Shown here: one piece after another, positions 47,026 to 56,572 of the stretch
Numbering within the stretch: position 1 is the stretch's first letter
How the letters are laid out: every line of letters begins with the position of its first letter
Assembly: GCA_017743475.1 (NCBI GenBank)
Contig: JAGHYV010000009.1
Span: forward strand, 1 to 64,000
Origin: Roseiflexus sp.
GTDB lineage: Bacteria; Chloroflexota; Chloroflexia; Chloroflexales; Roseiflexaceae
Direction of reading: 5' to 3'
Length of the DNA stretch: 64,000 bases
Position numbers and translations under genes: made by a program
Notes under the pieces: generated by a model
Seen by the model: only the letters and a program-made list of their open reading frames with translations
Databases searched by the model: none
What the model was told of the DNA's origin: nothing

Positions 47026-48569
47026 TCACGATTGTTGGACTTGGTCCCGGCGATCCAGGCATGATCACGCGCGCAGCGTGGGAGGTGATTTCCACGACGC
47101 GCGTGCTCTATCTGCGCACTGCGGTGCACCCGACAGTTACCGCGCTGCCGTCGGGCATTGTCGTTCATACGTTCGACGGTCTGTACGAGCGAGCGGAGCG
47201 TTTCGATGAGGTGTACGAGCAGATCGCCGATGACCTGATCGCGCGCGCGCGCGGCGGGGAGCCAGTGGTGTATGCAGTTCCGGGAGATCCACTGTTGGCG
47301 GAAGCCACCTCCCGCCATCTGTTGCGCCGCGCGCGCGCGCAGGGCATCCCTGTACGCGTTCTGTCTGGGGTGAGTTTCATTGAGCCAACATGCGCGCTGC
47401 TGGGGGTTGATCCGCTCGAACATGGGTTGCAGTTGATCGATGCACTCGATCTGGTGATCGTTGATGCGCCAGAGCACAACCAGGCGCCCTCGTGGGCGAC
47501 GCTCCATGGATATGCGTATGCGCCGCCGCTGTTGCCGTTTCCACTGACTCCCACGCGCCCGGCGCTGATCTGTCAGGTCTACAGCCGGTCGGTAGCGTCG
47601 CATGTCAAACTGTCGCTGATGGAACGCTACCCGGCTGATCATCCGGTGACGCTGGTTCGCGCTGCGGGGGTGGCAGATCAGGAGTCTGCCACTGAACTTC
47701 TGCTACATATGCTTGATCATCGCAGCGATTTCGACCACCTGACCAGTCTGTTTGTGCCGCCGCTGACGCCTCTTGCCGACCTGCGCGGAGCGGAAGGGGT
47801 GGCGTCTATCGTCGCGCGTCTGCTTGGACCGAATGGGTGCCCGTGGGATCGCGAGCAGACGCCGCAGTCATTGCGCCTGGCGTTGCTCGAAGAGGTGCAT
47901 GAGGCGTTGGAGGCGCTCGATGCCAACGATGATGTGGCGCTAGTCGAAGAACTGGGCGATCTGCTGCTCAACGTGCTGATGCAGAGCGAAATGGCTCGTC
48001 AGGCGGGGCGCTTCGATGCTGGCGATGTGTTCAGCACCGCGGCGGAGAAATTGATCCGCCGTCATCCCCACGTGTTTGGCACGCTCGATGTGGCAGCGAG
48101 CAATGAGGTGCTGCGCAATTGGGAGGCGATCAAACGCACCGAACGTGCTGCGAAAGGTGCGCAGCGTCACGGTGCGCTCGATGGCATTCCGTCGTCGTTG
48201 CCTGCTCTGGCAATGGCGCAGAAGGTGATTGACAAGGCTGCCAGATCTGGGTTCGATGCGCCGGAGATCGATCACGCCTGGGAGTCGCTGGCGGAAGAAC
48301 TCGACGAACTGCGCACCAGTGCAACAGATCCGGCACAGGCAGAAGCTGAATTGGGCGATGCGCTGCTAGCGCTTGCCCGGTTGGGTTGGCGGCTCAACGT
48401 CGATGCCGAAAGCGCGTTGCGCTCCGCTGTTGCCCGTTTTCGTCGTCGGTTTGCCCGCCTCGAAGAGCTGATCGAGGGTCGCGACCTGCATACGTTGAGC
48501 GTTGCTGAGAAACTGGCGCTGTGGGATCGTGCTCGTGAAGCATCCGATGATGTCGATGTCGCACAGTGA
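47022..48569 (+). CDS. mazG: MazG pyrophosphohydrolase fused to tetrapyrrole methylase domain
   Basis: A 515-residue protein of the YabN type. Residues 1-225 form a SAM-dependent tetrapyrrole methylase-like domain ([39 protein letters not shown]). The rest is MazG, with two pyrophosphohydrolase units: [20 protein letters not shown] followed by [11 protein letters not shown] and [10 protein letters not shown] supply the EExxE and ExxD metal ligands, and a second, weaker copy follows around [20 protein letters not shown]. MazG removes pyrophosphate from (d)NTPs for housecleaning; the role of the methylase domain is not established. Operon member between the PpiC lipoprotein and DUF951 genes. 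Confidence 0.93.
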   Translation: MITIVGLGPGDPGMITRAAWEVISTTRVLYLRTAVHPTVTALPSGIVVHTFDGLYERAERFDEVYEQIADDLIARARGGEPVVYAVPGDPLLAEATSRHLLRRARAQGIPVRVLSGVSFIEPTCALLGVDPLEHGLQLIDALDLVIVDAPEHNQAPSWATLHGYAYAPPLLPFPLTPTRPALICQVYSRSVASHVKLSLMERYPADHPVTLVRAAGVADQESATELLLHMLDHRSDFDHLTSLFVPPLTPLADLRGAEGVASIVARLLGPNGCPWDREQTPQSLRLALLEEVHEALEALDANDDVALVEELGDLLLNVLMQSEMARQAGRFDAGDVFSTAAEKLIRRHPHVFGTLDVAASNEVLRNWEAIKRTERAAKGAQRHGALDGIPSSLPALAMAQKVIDKAARSGFDAPEIDHAWESLAEELDELRTSATDPAQAEAELGDALLALARLGWRLNVDAESALRSAVARFRRRFARLEELIEGRDLHTLSVAEKLALWDRAREASDDVDVAQ

Positions 48570-48802
48570 ATAGTATGCCCAGACCGCCGCTTGACATTCG
48601 CGTTGGCGATATTGTGCAGATGCGCAAGCCGCATCCGTGCGGCGGCGATACCTGGGAGGTTGTGCGGATCGGCGCCGAGATCGGAATCCGCTGCCGGACC
48701 TGCAAGCGTAAGATTTTGTTGCCGCGATCCGATTTTGAGCGTCGGGTCAAACGGGTTGTGGAACATACGCTATCGAGCGGCGATTACCCTTCCGGCAGCT
48801 AA
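48566..48802 (+). CDS. DUF951 family protein
   Basis: A 78-residue basic protein matching the DUF951 family: [21 protein letters not shown] then [22 protein letters not shown]. Four cysteine/histidine positions (HPCGG, CRTC) suggest a small metal site or nucleic-acid-binding ribbon. Function is unknown, though the family is widespread in Gram-positive bacteria. The start is either GTG at 48566, overlapping the mazG stop by 4 bp, or ATG at 48575. Confidence 0.85.
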   Translation: MNSMPRPPLDIRVGDIVQMRKPHPCGGDTWEVVRIGAEIGIRCRTCKRKILLPRSDFERRVKRVVEHTLSSGDYPSGS

Positions 48803-48914
48803 CGAAGGTCAAGAAGGCGACCGAATCGTACTGGCACAGGTTGGCATCTCGCTGTATCATGTGGAAGAAGTGTTCTGTGTGTCAAACGTCAGCCTGGAAA
48901 CGAGGCGCACCGCG

Positions 48915-50309
48915 ATGCCTGCACACTGCTCCCCTTATCAGCGTAGCGGCATGCTCGTTGTGGCGCTTGCGACTGCGCTGCTCCTCCTCACTCTGCCGGA
49001 CAAGAGCGTAACAGCCCAACAGAGTGGCGGTCCACTGTATGCTGTTGAGGTCAACGGGATTGTAACGGCGCCAACAATCGATTATTTGCGACGGGCAGTG
49101 CAGATCGCCGAAGCTTCAAGCGCCGATGCGCTGATCATTTCGTATAGCAGCACTGGTGGCGTGCTACGCGAGGTGCGCGTCTTTGCGGCTGAGATTGTGC
49201 AGGCGCGTGTGCCGATTGTTGTGTTTATCACCCCACGCGGCACGCAGGCGGGTCCTGCTGGCGCAATATTCGTGACTGCAGCGCATGTGAGTGCGCTTGC
49301 CCCTGATACCAGTTTTGGCAGTCCTTTTCCCCTTGCGCAGGTGGATGAAACCCTCAGTCAGCAGACCCGCGATCTCCTGCTCGATAATGTCAGTGCTCAA
49401 ATGAAGAAGTGGAATGAGACTCGTGGACGGAATGCCGACTGGATCGACCGCGCAGTTCGGGAAGGGGTCATTCTCAACAATCAGCAGGCGATCAGTCTTG
49501 ATCCGCCTGCCGTCGATCTGGTGGCAGCCGATCAGCGTGAACTGTTGACCCTGCTCGAAGGACGCACGGTGACGCTTGATGATGGTCGAACAGTTCGCAT
49601 TTCGGCGCTTGGACGAACGCCAACGCTTATCGAGCCAACATTGTTCGAGAGTCTTCGCCTGGCGCTCGCTGATCCAACGGTTGCGTTTGCGCTCCTGGTG
49701 CTTGGATCAATGGCGATCTATCTCGAATTGAACACACCCGGCGTCGGATTGTTTGCTGGCGCAGGGTTAGTACTGTTGCTGGGCGCTGCTGCCGGATTTC
49801 TGGTTCTTCCAATCGTATGGTGGGGTATGACGCTGGTGATCCTCGGTCTGGTATTGATCGGCGCGGAGTTTGTCGCGCCAACCCATGGCGGTTTGATGAT
49901 TACTGGTCTGGCGATGCTCGGTGTTGGCGGCGGGAATCTGATCGATGCCACGCAGGCACCCGGTGCGGGTGTAGCCTGGTGGGCGCTCCTGATCGTGGTC
50001 GGCGGGATTGCGGCAACTGCAGCAGCGGGTCTGGCGCTGGCGCTGCGTAGTCGCAAGCGTCCGGCAGCTACCGGAACTGAGGCGCTCATTGGGCGTCTGG
50101 CGCAGGTGCGGCGGCGGTTGGACCCGCGTGGCATGGTGTTTGTCGAGGGTGCGCTGTGGCAGGCGATCAGTGAATCCGAACCGGTGGAAGTCGGCGATTG
50201 GGTACGGGTGGTTGCAGTGCATAATCTGCAACTGATTGTGCGTCCGCTCGAAAGCGAGGAGCCAGCTCCGCAGGAAGCGCAACCGCCTTCCGGGGGACGC
50301 GTCGTGTAG
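48915..50309 (+). CDS. nfeD: NfeD-family membrane protein with ClpP-like domain, nucleophile missing
   Basis: A 464-residue long-form NfeD: N-terminal signal segment ([15 protein letters not shown]), a periplasmic ClpP/Crotonase-like domain ([20 protein letters not shown] onward, residues about 40-245), four or more helices (about 255-390), and a C-terminal OB-fold domain ([20 protein letters not shown]). In related NfeD proteases the nucleophile lies in an A-S-A-G motif; here the same place reads AGPAGAIF, so the serine is absent. It is followed directly by a stomatin gene, the known genetic partner. ATG at 48915 has only a weak GAGG; 48951 is an alternative. Confidence 0.85.
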   Translation: MPAHCSPYQRSGMLVVALATALLLLTLPDKSVTAQQSGGPLYAVEVNGIVTAPTIDYLRRAVQIAEASSADALIISYSSTGGVLREVRVFAAEIVQARVPIVVFITPRGTQAGPAGAIFVTAAHVSALAPDTSFGSPFPLAQVDETLSQQTRDLLLDNVSAQMKKWNETRGRNADWIDRAVREGVILNNQQAISLDPPAVDLVAADQRELLTLLEGRTVTLDDGRTVRISALGRTPTLIEPTLFESLRLALADPTVAFALLVLGSMAIYLELNTPGVGLFAGAGLVLLLGAAAGFLVLPIVWWGMTLVILGLVLIGAEFVAPTHGGLMITGLAMLGVGGGNLIDATQAPGAGVAWWALLIVVGGIAATAAAGLALALRSRKRPAATGTEALIGRLAQVRRRLDPRGMVFVEGALWQAISESEPVEVGDWVRVVAVHNLQLIVRPLESEEPAPQEAQPPSGGRVV

Positions 50310-50325
50310 ATACAAGGAGCTTGTC

Positions 50326-51171
50326 ATGGGTTCTGGAGCCGTTTTGTTGTGTCTTGGAGTTCTTCTCTTCGCGATCCTCATGATCGGGTTTTCCGCCATC
50401 AAGATTGTGCCGGAGTATGAACGGGGGGTTGTCTTCCGACTCGGTCGGTTGGTTGGTGCGCGCGGACCTGGTTTGTTCTTCCTCATCCCGTTTATCGAAC
50501 GCATGGTGCGGGTTGATCAACGCGTCATCACCATGGACGTGCCGCCGCAGGAGGTCATTACCCTCGACAATGTGACCATCAAGGTCAACGCGGTGCTCTA
50601 CTTCATGGTTGTAGACCCGGAAAAGGCGATCGTGAAAGTGATGGACTACATCCGGGCGACGATGCAGATTGCCCAGACGACGCTGCGCAGTGTGGTCGGT
50701 CAGGTCGAACTTGATGAACTGCTGGCGCGTCGTGAGGCGATCAATGAGCGTCTGCAACGGATCATCGACGAGCAGACCGAACCGTGGGGCGTCAAAGTGA
50801 CGATTGTCGAAGTGAAGGATGTCGAACTGCCGCAGGGTATGCAGCGCGCGATGGCGAAGCAGGCGGAAGCTGAGCGTGAGAAGCGCGCCAAGATCATCCA
50901 CGCCGACGGTGAACTGGCAGCATCACGTATGCTGGCTGAGGCAGCCACGATCATCGCCAGTGAGCCGGTGACGCTGCAACTGCGCTATCTACAGACATTG
51001 ACCGAAATCGCGGTCGAAAAGAACAGCACTATCATCTTCCCGCTGCCGGTCGATACGATCAAAATCTTCATGGATGGATTGGAACGCGCTCAGCGCAACG
51101 GTGTCGCGCCGATTACCCGTCGCGAAGAGTTGAGCGAGCAGCCTAGCGAGCAGGATGGTCAGGCTGCATGA
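50326..51171 (+). CDS. SPFH/stomatin-family (slipin) membrane protein
   Basis: A 281-residue protein with an N-terminal membrane helix ([20 protein letters not shown]) and the SPFH domain: [40 protein letters not shown], and [21 protein letters not shown] charged helical stretch ([20 protein letters not shown]) follows. These proteins assemble into ring-like membrane microdomain scaffolds, and NfeD proteins bind them. AAGGAG is 6 bp before ATG 50326, and the gap after nfeD is 16 bp, so they are one operon. The last 13 bp overlap the convergent TPR gene. Confidence 0.93.
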   Translation: MGSGAVLLCLGVLLFAILMIGFSAIKIVPEYERGVVFRLGRLVGARGPGLFFLIPFIERMVRVDQRVITMDVPPQEVITLDNVTIKVNAVLYFMVVDPEKAIVKVMDYIRATMQIAQTTLRSVVGQVELDELLARREAINERLQRIIDEQTEPWGVKVTIVEVKDVELPQGMQRAMAKQAEAEREKRAKIIHADGELAASRMLAEAATIIASEPVTLQLRYLQTLTEIAVEKNSTIIFPLPVDTIKIFMDGLERAQRNGVAPITRREELSEQPSEQDGQAA

Positions 51172-51941
51172 TCTTCGCGTTGTGGGCGCACTAATGCTTC
51201 GATTTCGGCAATGTGACGATCCACAGCACTGCGGTGCGCTCTACTGCATCGGGGCAGCACGACGCGCGCAGCGCTGAGCGCCAGCGCCGCTTCTGCCAGG
51301 CGTCCTTCACGCGCCAGATGTTGCGCAAGCGCACAGCGCAGCGATACTTCTGCATCCGGCGCCGGGTGGTGCGCCAACCCTTTGCGCAGATATGCCTCAA
51401 TGGTTTCAGGTGAAGCGCCAGCGGCATCTAGCGCCTGCGCCAGGCAGAGATACCCGGCGGCATTTGCCGGTTCCAGTTCCAGCGCTCGACGCGCAGCGCG
51501 TTCTGCGGCGCTGACCTCTCCCTGTTCGAGCAGGGCGCTGCTCAACGCGAGGGCGAACGCGGCGCGATCTGGCGCCAGGTCCAGGGCGCGCCGGATCAGG
51601 GCGACCGCGCTACCGACATCATCGCGGGTGAGCGCCACAATGCCCCGCAGCGCCAGCGCATCCGGCGACCGGGGATGAAGAGCGTATGCCACGGTCGCCA
51701 GTGCGTCCGCTGCGTTCCAGCGTGCGTGCCAGATCGCCAGGCTGGCAAGGTGCAGTGCGGCGAAGCGCGTCAGAAAAATAAGGATCAGCAGGGTCATTCC
51801 TGCCCCGATCCAGATAGATGGAGTGAAGAGGTTGATGATCAGCAGCGCTGCGATAAGCGCGGATTCAGGTGCGATCAGCAGCGCTCGCGCCAGTCGATGC
51901 GATAGCGGCGCAGGACGACCAACGGTGGTACATGGCGCCAT
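51159..51941 (-). CDS. TPR-repeat membrane protein
   Basis: A 260-residue protein with one or two hydrophobic segments near the N-terminus (about residues 20-60, [20 protein letters not shown] and [14 protein letters not shown]) and then about four tetratricopeptide repeats (for example [20 protein letters not shown] and [20 protein letters not shown]). TPR domains bind other proteins; no specific role can be given. Its 3' end overlaps the stomatin gene on the opposite strand by 13 bp. Confidence 0.75.
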   Translation of the reverse strand: MAPCTTVGRPAPLSHRLARALLIAPESALIAALLIINLFTPSIWIGAGMTLLILIFLTRFAALHLASLAIWHARWNAADALATVAYALHPRSPDALALRGIVALTRDDVGSAVALIRRALDLAPDRAAFALALSSALLEQGEVSAAERAARRALELEPANAAGYLCLAQALDAAGASPETIEAYLRKGLAHHPAPDAEVSLRCALAQHLAREGRLAEAALALSAARVVLPRCSRAHRSAVDRHIAEIEALVRPQREDHAA

Positions 51942-52019
51942 CGGTACATGCTCCTTATACGATGGTGCAGATCTCTATCCCCATCATATCAGGAGCGTGT
52001 GACATCTACTGTCACTTCT

Positions 52020-53330
52020 TCAGCGCGACATCAGTAAGGTCGAAGTCCTGGAGATGCCGTTGAGGAAGGCGCGCGTGCGCACCGACCCGTTTGTTGCAGC
52101 TATCGCCGCACTGTAGACGCGCTCCAGTCGTTCGGCTGCGGCGTCCCATGTGTGGTAGCGCTCGACATACCGCCTGCCTGCGGCGCCGATGGTCGCAGCG
52201 CGCTGCGGGTCGTCGATCAGGTTGAGGATGGCGTCTGCATACTCATGCGATTGTTCCGCCAGCAGCAGATCACGCCCTTCCACGGCATGCAGCGCGCGCG
52301 CCGCCTGCCGTGCCGCAACGACCGGAGTCGCCAGCGCCATCGCTTCAAGCACTTTGTTCTGAATGCCAACCCCGTAACGCAGCGGCGCGACTGCCACCGT
52401 TGCCCCGGCAATCGCCGGGCGCAGGTCTTCTAGGTAACCGGTCACCGTGACACGCCGATCAGTTGCCAGCGACCGTACCGATGGCGGTGGCGCACTTCCG
52501 GCAATCACCACGCGCGTCTCCGGTCGAGACACCCAGACCAAGGGCATGATCTCGCGCACCAGGTAGAGTGCAGCCGCTTCGTTCGCGTGGTAACTCATCT
52601 TGCCGCTGAACACGATTGTCGCTCGCTCACGGGCGATGGGCTGAGGCGCAAAGTATTCCAGATCGACGCCGTTCGGGACAACGCTGATCGATTCGGCAGC
52701 CTGATCGGATGGGTTCGTGAACCATTCCGGTCGATCCGGTGCGTGGTGGGGACACAGGTGACGATGGAGCGTTCGTAGCGCCCAGGCATCTTCGGGTGAT
52801 GAGACGATCACCTGCTCGAAATGGTGCGTATAGCGCGCTTCGTAGGCGCGTGTGCGCGCAAGATCGAGCAGCGCGAGCGCGCGACTTTTGAGCGAGGGAC
52901 CGCTGCGAAAGGTGCGCTCGAACAGCAGGCTGATGCTGTCCACCGAGTCGAGGACGGCAGGCGTGCGCATAAGGGCGTAGCCGAGCGCCGATGCACGCAG
53001 ATGTTCAATATGCGCAACGTCATATCGTCCGCTCCGATCTTCGGCGCGCACCGCCTCACGCAGGCGCTGATCGAAACTGAGCGCTGCCTGGAGCGGCAGG
53101 TCGCCGGGAAGCGCCCGGAGTGCGTTCCAGGTCATACGGGCTTTGCTCACGTGAACCGTGACAATCCGGGTGCACACCTTGCGCAGGGCGCTGAGCGCCG
53201 GTCCGTCCTCCGCGCCAGCGCCGCAGACCAGCGTGACACAATGCCCGCGGCGCGCCAGCGCACGAATGAACCCGTATGGTCGCACCCGGATGGGTGAGGG
53301 AACGTAGGAAGAAATAAAGAGAATATGCAT
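52020..53330 (-). CDS. Glycosyltransferase, GT-B fold (GT4-like)
   Basis: A 436-residue glycosyltransferase. The N-terminal part starts MHILFISSYVPSPIRVRPYG, the GT4 beginning. The C-terminal nucleotide-sugar domain has SVVPNGVDLEYFAP, IVFSGKMSYHANEAAALYLV, and VAPLRYGVGIQNKVLEAMAL with the E..M motif of the GPGTF family. It transfers a sugar from an activated donor during surface polysaccharide or glycolipid synthesis, at the cytoplasmic membrane face. The ATG at 53330 follows AAGGGGGGA. The next upstream gene is a second glycosyltransferase of the same group; a heptad repeat separates them. Confidence 0.88.
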   Translation of the reverse strand: MHILFISSYVPSPIRVRPYGFIRALARRGHCVTLVCGAGAEDGPALSALRKVCTRIVTVHVSKARMTWNALRALPGDLPLQAALSFDQRLREAVRAEDRSGRYDVAHIEHLRASALGYALMRTPAVLDSVDSISLLFERTFRSGPSLKSRALALLDLARTRAYEARYTHHFEQVIVSSPEDAWALRTLHRHLCPHHAPDRPEWFTNPSDQAAESISVVPNGVDLEYFAPQPIARERATIVFSGKMSYHANEAAALYLVREIMPLVWVSRPETRVVIAGSAPPPSVRSLATDRRVTVTGYLEDLRPAIAGATVAVAPLRYGVGIQNKVLEAMALATPVVAARQAARALHAVEGRDLLLAEQSHEYADAILNLIDDPQRAATIGAAGRRYVERYHTWDAAAERLERVYSAAIAATNGSVRTRAFLNGISRTSTLLMSR

Positions 53331-53390
53331 CAGTCGTCCCCCCTTTGCGCACTGGCAAAACAAGTTCTGACGTAAACGTTCGCTCTTCTG

Positions 53391-53418
53391 GTTCTCAGTT
53401 CTCGATTCTCACTTCTCA
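53391..53418 (+). repeat. Heptad tandem repeat (GTTCTCA type) at the glycosyltransferase stop
   Basis: Four units GTTCTCA, GTTCTCG, ATTCTCA, CTTCTCA with period seven. On the minus strand the unit is TGAGAAC, and the first unit (TGAGAAG) provides the TGA of the upstream glycosyltransferase gene. It is the same family as 18034-18117. Confidence 0.85.
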
Positions 53419-54648
53419 CTTCCCCACCCCCACATACTCCCGACGTCCAACAACGCGCTCATACACCTCATCCATCGCCGGGCAGACTGCGCGCCAGTCG
53501 TAGCGTTCAAGCAGGCGCCGTCGTCCTGCGGCAGCGATACGTTCGCCAAGATGCGGGTCGCGCAACAGGCGCACCACTGCGTCAGCGAATGCGTCCGGCG
53601 TATCGCCGACCAGCAGATGCTCGCCGGGAACCAGGTCGATCCCTTCGTAGCCGATCGTGGTGGAAACGACCGGGATACCGCGCGCCAGCGCTTCGAGAAT
53701 CTTGACCCGCATGCCGCCGCCACTGCGCAGCGGGACGATCAGGCAAGCGGAGGCGGCAATATACGGCGTTGGATCGGGCACATACCCGGTCACTTCAATG
53801 GAAGGGTCCTGTTCGGGTAATGCGCGCACTTCCGCCACCGGGCGCTGCCCAACGACGAAGAAGCGCGTTCCTTCAACCTGTTGCTTGATGAGTGGGTAGA
53901 TGCTGCGAGCGAACCAGAGAACGCCATCCACGTTCGGCGGCCACATCATCGTCGCCAGGCTGAGGATGCCACGCGCGTTCGGTTGGCGCGCAATCGGTTG
54001 TTCGCGTTCGGCATCGACGGCTATCGGGATGACCGGGATATCACGCCTGCTTCCCATTGCTTCCAGCAACGCCTGGCGATCCTCCTGGCTGACCGCAGTG
54101 ACCGCTTCGAATTCGCGGCAGACACGCCCTTCATAGGTGCGCAACATACGCCATTCACGCTCCCACAGAAGGCGTTTGAGACCACGTTCCTGCGCTGCAA
54201 CCCGGCGAAAGACCGTCCATACGGCATTATGCTCATCGAGGAGTCGTGGTAGGGGCAAGGGTTCGGCGAACTGCGCCATATTGAGTTGATCGGCATGCAC
54301 CAGGTCATACGGTCGCCCGGCGATCTCTGCTTCGCGCACCAGACGCGCCAGCAAACGATGCATGGCGGCGCTATCGTCGCGCTCGATAATCCACGAGCGT
54401 CTGCGGATCAGGCTGCGCGCCATCGTCAGTGCGTTGCGCACGGTTGACCGTGTAAGCGGCACGGTGTGCACTTCGGCAACCAGGTCGCGCAGTGCTGCCG
54501 CATCCGCTTCTTCCTGCGCGTTGCGCGTGAAGCAAACAAGCGTCACCCGGTGGCGTGACGCTAGGTATCGCAGCAGGTAGTAGGTTTTGACCTTGGGACC
54601 GCTATCTGGCGGATAGGGCACGATCTGTGTCAGCAGGAGGATGTTCAT
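53416..54648 (-). CDS. Glycosyltransferase, GT-B fold (second of pair)
   Basis: A 410-residue glycosyltransferase with MNILLLTQIVPYPPDSGPKV at the N-terminus, LLDEHNAVWTVFRRVAAQE in the acceptor half, and PLRSGGGMRVKILEALARGI plus VSTTIGYEGIDLVPGEHLLV in the donor half. It resembles sugar transferases of the PEP-CTERM/exopolysaccharide type. ATG at 54648 is chosen by alignment; the longer open frame upstream encodes a dispersed palindrome (PLLPLWEKG...), not protein. Its stop codon lies inside a heptad repeat, and the second glycosyltransferase follows 85 bp downstream. Confidence 0.88.
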   Translation of the reverse strand: MNILLLTQIVPYPPDSGPKVKTYYLLRYLASRHRVTLVCFTRNAQEEADAAALRDLVAEVHTVPLTRSTVRNALTMARSLIRRRSWIIERDDSAAMHRLLARLVREAEIAGRPYDLVHADQLNMAQFAEPLPLPRLLDEHNAVWTVFRRVAAQERGLKRLLWEREWRMLRTYEGRVCREFEAVTAVSQEDRQALLEAMGSRRDIPVIPIAVDAEREQPIARQPNARGILSLATMMWPPNVDGVLWFARSIYPLIKQQVEGTRFFVVGQRPVAEVRALPEQDPSIEVTGYVPDPTPYIAASACLIVPLRSGGGMRVKILEALARGIPVVSTTIGYEGIDLVPGEHLLVGDTPDAFADAVVRLLRDPHLGERIAAAGRRRLLERYDWRAVCPAMDEVYERVVGRREYVGVGK

Positions 54649-54942
54649 GGCCTTGCCTCGATTGCTGTTTCTACTGTGCAGAGTAGCGCCAGGGTATGAA
54701 AAGGCGCTAAACACAGGCATCGAGGCAGGTAACAGTGCGTTCATCAGGCATTCGCGCGCGTTTTTCCCCCTCATCCCCCCGACCCCCTTCTCCCACAAGG
54801 GGAGAAGGGGGAGTTTGGGCATTCTGATATCCCAATGGGAGTACCGGACCAGGAGGTGCCAGAGAACTCTCTATCTGTGCGCAGAGAGATGAGGGGCAAC
54901 TCTCGTTCCTTAAGAGGAGCGCCGGAAGCGGAGCGCATCCTG
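54649..54942. other. Divergent spacer with palindromic element copy B
   Basis: This region lies between the divergent glycosyltransferase and larB genes. Copy B of the dispersed palindrome is at 54760-54821, with perfect 12-bp arms CCCCCTTCTCCC (54783-54794) and GGGAGAAGGGGG (54800-54811). A plausible larB promoter lies at its right end. No gene of its own is visible; an open frame across it reads the palindrome in translation. Confidence 0.7.
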
Positions 54943-54951
54943 TGCTATACT
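54943..54951 (+). promoter_or_regulatory. Extended -10 promoter (TGCTATACT) for larB
   Basis: TG (54943-54944), C, TATACT (54946-54951), 28 bp before the ATG at 54979. No recognisable -35 at the expected distance. Confidence 0.5.
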
Positions 54952-54978
54952 GGCAGAAACACACTTCAGGAAATATGT

Positions 54979-55725
54979 ATGACCTCCGCACGCGAGTATC
55001 TCGATCAATTCGCCAATCTTGACCTGGGGCGCGCCGCGCGCAGCGGTGTGCCGGAAGTTGTGCTCGCCGAAGGCAAAACGGCAAAGCAGACGGTTGCCAT
55101 TGCTCAGCGTCTGCTCGAACGGATCGGGCGTGTGCTGATCAGTCGCGTGCCGCCGGACACGCTGACCGCGTTGCAGCGGGCGTTTGCCGACACGGTCGAG
55201 TGGACAGTGTACAGCGAAGGACGAACGCTGGTGCTGAGCCGACCCGGTTGCGCTCCGCGCCAGACGGGCGGACGCGTCGGGGTGCTGACCGCGGGCACGA
55301 GCGATCTGCCCGTCGCCGAGGAAGCCATCGCGCTCTGCATTGAAATGGGGTGCGAGGTTCAGCGTGCCAGTGATGTCGGCGTCGCCGGGTTGCATCGGCT
55401 GTTTGAGCCGCTGCGCGCCATGCTCGACGCTTCGGTTGATGTGATCATCGTCGTCGCTGGCATGGATGGTGCGCTCCCTTCAGTTGTGGCGGGTCTGGTG
55501 GATGTGCCGGTGATTGGCCTGCCGACATCGGTGGGATACGGCTTCGGCGGGGGCGGCGTGGGGGCGTTGACCAGCATGTTGCAAACCTGCGCGCCGGGGC
55601 TGGCGGTCGTTAATATCGATAATGGCATTGGCGCAGGGGCGATTGCCGGGCGCATCGCCAATCGGGCGGCGGCAGCCCGGCGCGCGTATGACAGACAGGC
55701 GAAGGACAGGGATCATGAGCGATAG
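54979..55725 (+). CDS. larB: LarB, nickel-pincer cofactor carboxylase/hydrolase
   Basis: A 248-residue LarB. It has the AIR-carboxylase-like domain with GVLTAGTSDLPVAEEA and GMDGALPSVVAGLVDVPVIG, followed by PTSVGYGFGGGGVGALTSML. LarB carboxylates nicotinic acid adenine dinucleotide and cleaves its phosphoanhydride, the first step of the nickel-pincer nucleotide (NPN) pathway that serves lactate racemase and relatives. ATG at 54979 follows AGGA; upstream codons in the open frame are repeat-derived. It overlaps larE by 11 bp. Confidence 0.93.
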   Translation: MTSAREYLDQFANLDLGRAARSGVPEVVLAEGKTAKQTVAIAQRLLERIGRVLISRVPPDTLTALQRAFADTVEWTVYSEGRTLVLSRPGCAPRQTGGRVGVLTAGTSDLPVAEEAIALCIEMGCEVQRASDVGVAGLHRLFEPLRAMLDASVDVIIVVAGMDGALPSVVAGLVDVPVIGLPTSVGYGFGGGGVGALTSMLQTCAPGLAVVNIDNGIGAGAIAGRIANRAAAARRAYDRQAKDRDHER

Positions 55726-56572
55726 GGACACTGCACCGGCGATACCGCTGGAACGCAAGTATGAACATTTGCAGGCGATCCTTCGCACAATTGGTTCGGC
55801 GCTGATCGCGTTTTCCGGCGGCGTTGATAGTACCCTGCTGCTCAAAGTCGCGCACGATACGCTGGGTGACCGCGCAATCGCAGCAACCGCCGACTCGGAA
55901 ACTTACCCTCGCGAAGAACTCGAACAGGCGCGCGCGCTGGCAGCGTTGATCGGCTGTCGCCATATCGTCGTCCGCACCGATGAGTTGTCCGATGAACGCT
56001 ACGCGCGGAACCATCCGGATCGCTGCTACTATTGCAAGCGCACCCTCTTCACACATCTTCAACCGCTGGCTGCTGAACTTGGTGTGGCAGCCATTCTGTA
56101 CGGCGCAATGGCAGACGATACCGGCGACCATCGTCCCGGTCATCGCGCGGCGATTGAGTTTGCCGTGCGCAGCCCGCTGATCGAGGCGGGTCTGGGAAAG
56201 CGCGAGATCCGCGAACTGGCGCGTCGGCTCGGCTTGCCGAACTGGAACAAGCCATCGTATGCCTGTCTCTCGTCAAGGATCGCCTACGGAGAACGGGTGA
56301 CTGCCGAGACGTTGCGCACGCTCGATGAGGCGGAACGTTTCATGCGTCGGCTGGGATTTTCGCAGTTTCGCGTTCGTCATCACGATGTGATTGCGCGTAT
56401 CGAGGTTACGCCCGACGAATTGCCGCTGGCGATCGCGCAGCGTGACGCGATTGTGGCGCATCTGAAAGCGCTGGGGTATGTGTACGTCACACTCGACTTG
56501 CAGGGGTTCCGCAGCGGCAGCATGAACGAGGGGCGTCGGTCGGCGCTCACGGAGATTGCGCTGGTTGAATGA
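55715..56572 (+). CDS. larE: LarE, ATP-dependent sulfur transferase for NPN cofactor
   Basis: A 285-residue LarE. The PP-loop ALIAFSGGVDSTLLLKVA binds ATP; HPDRCYYCKRTLF and KPSYACLSSRIAYGE are family signatures, the latter containing the conserved Cys that donates sulfur in sacrificial LarE types. It converts the LarB product to its dithio form. The start at 55715 lies inside larB, so the two are translationally coupled. The third enzyme, LarC (nickel insertion), is not in this window, and no LarA-type racemase is near. Confidence 0.93.
   Translation: MSDRDTAPAIPLERKYEHLQAILRTIGSALIAFSGGVDSTLLLKVAHDTLGDRAIAATADSETYPREELEQARALAALIGCRHIVVRTDELSDERYARNHPDRCYYCKRTLFTHLQPLAAELGVAAILYGAMADDTGDHRPGHRAAIEFAVRSPLIEAGLGKREIRELARRLGLPNWNKPSYACLSSRIAYGERVTAETLRTLDEAERFMRRLGFSQFRVRHHDVIARIEVTPDELPLAIAQRDAIVAHLKALGYVYVTLDLQGFRSGSMNEGRRSALTEIALVE

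Noticed and set aside
54650-54822. N-terminal extension of the glycosyltransferase through the palindrome
   Set aside because: The added residues (PKLPLLPLWEKG...) are the translation of the dispersed repeat, which gives the same peptide at copy A; the family start is at 54648.
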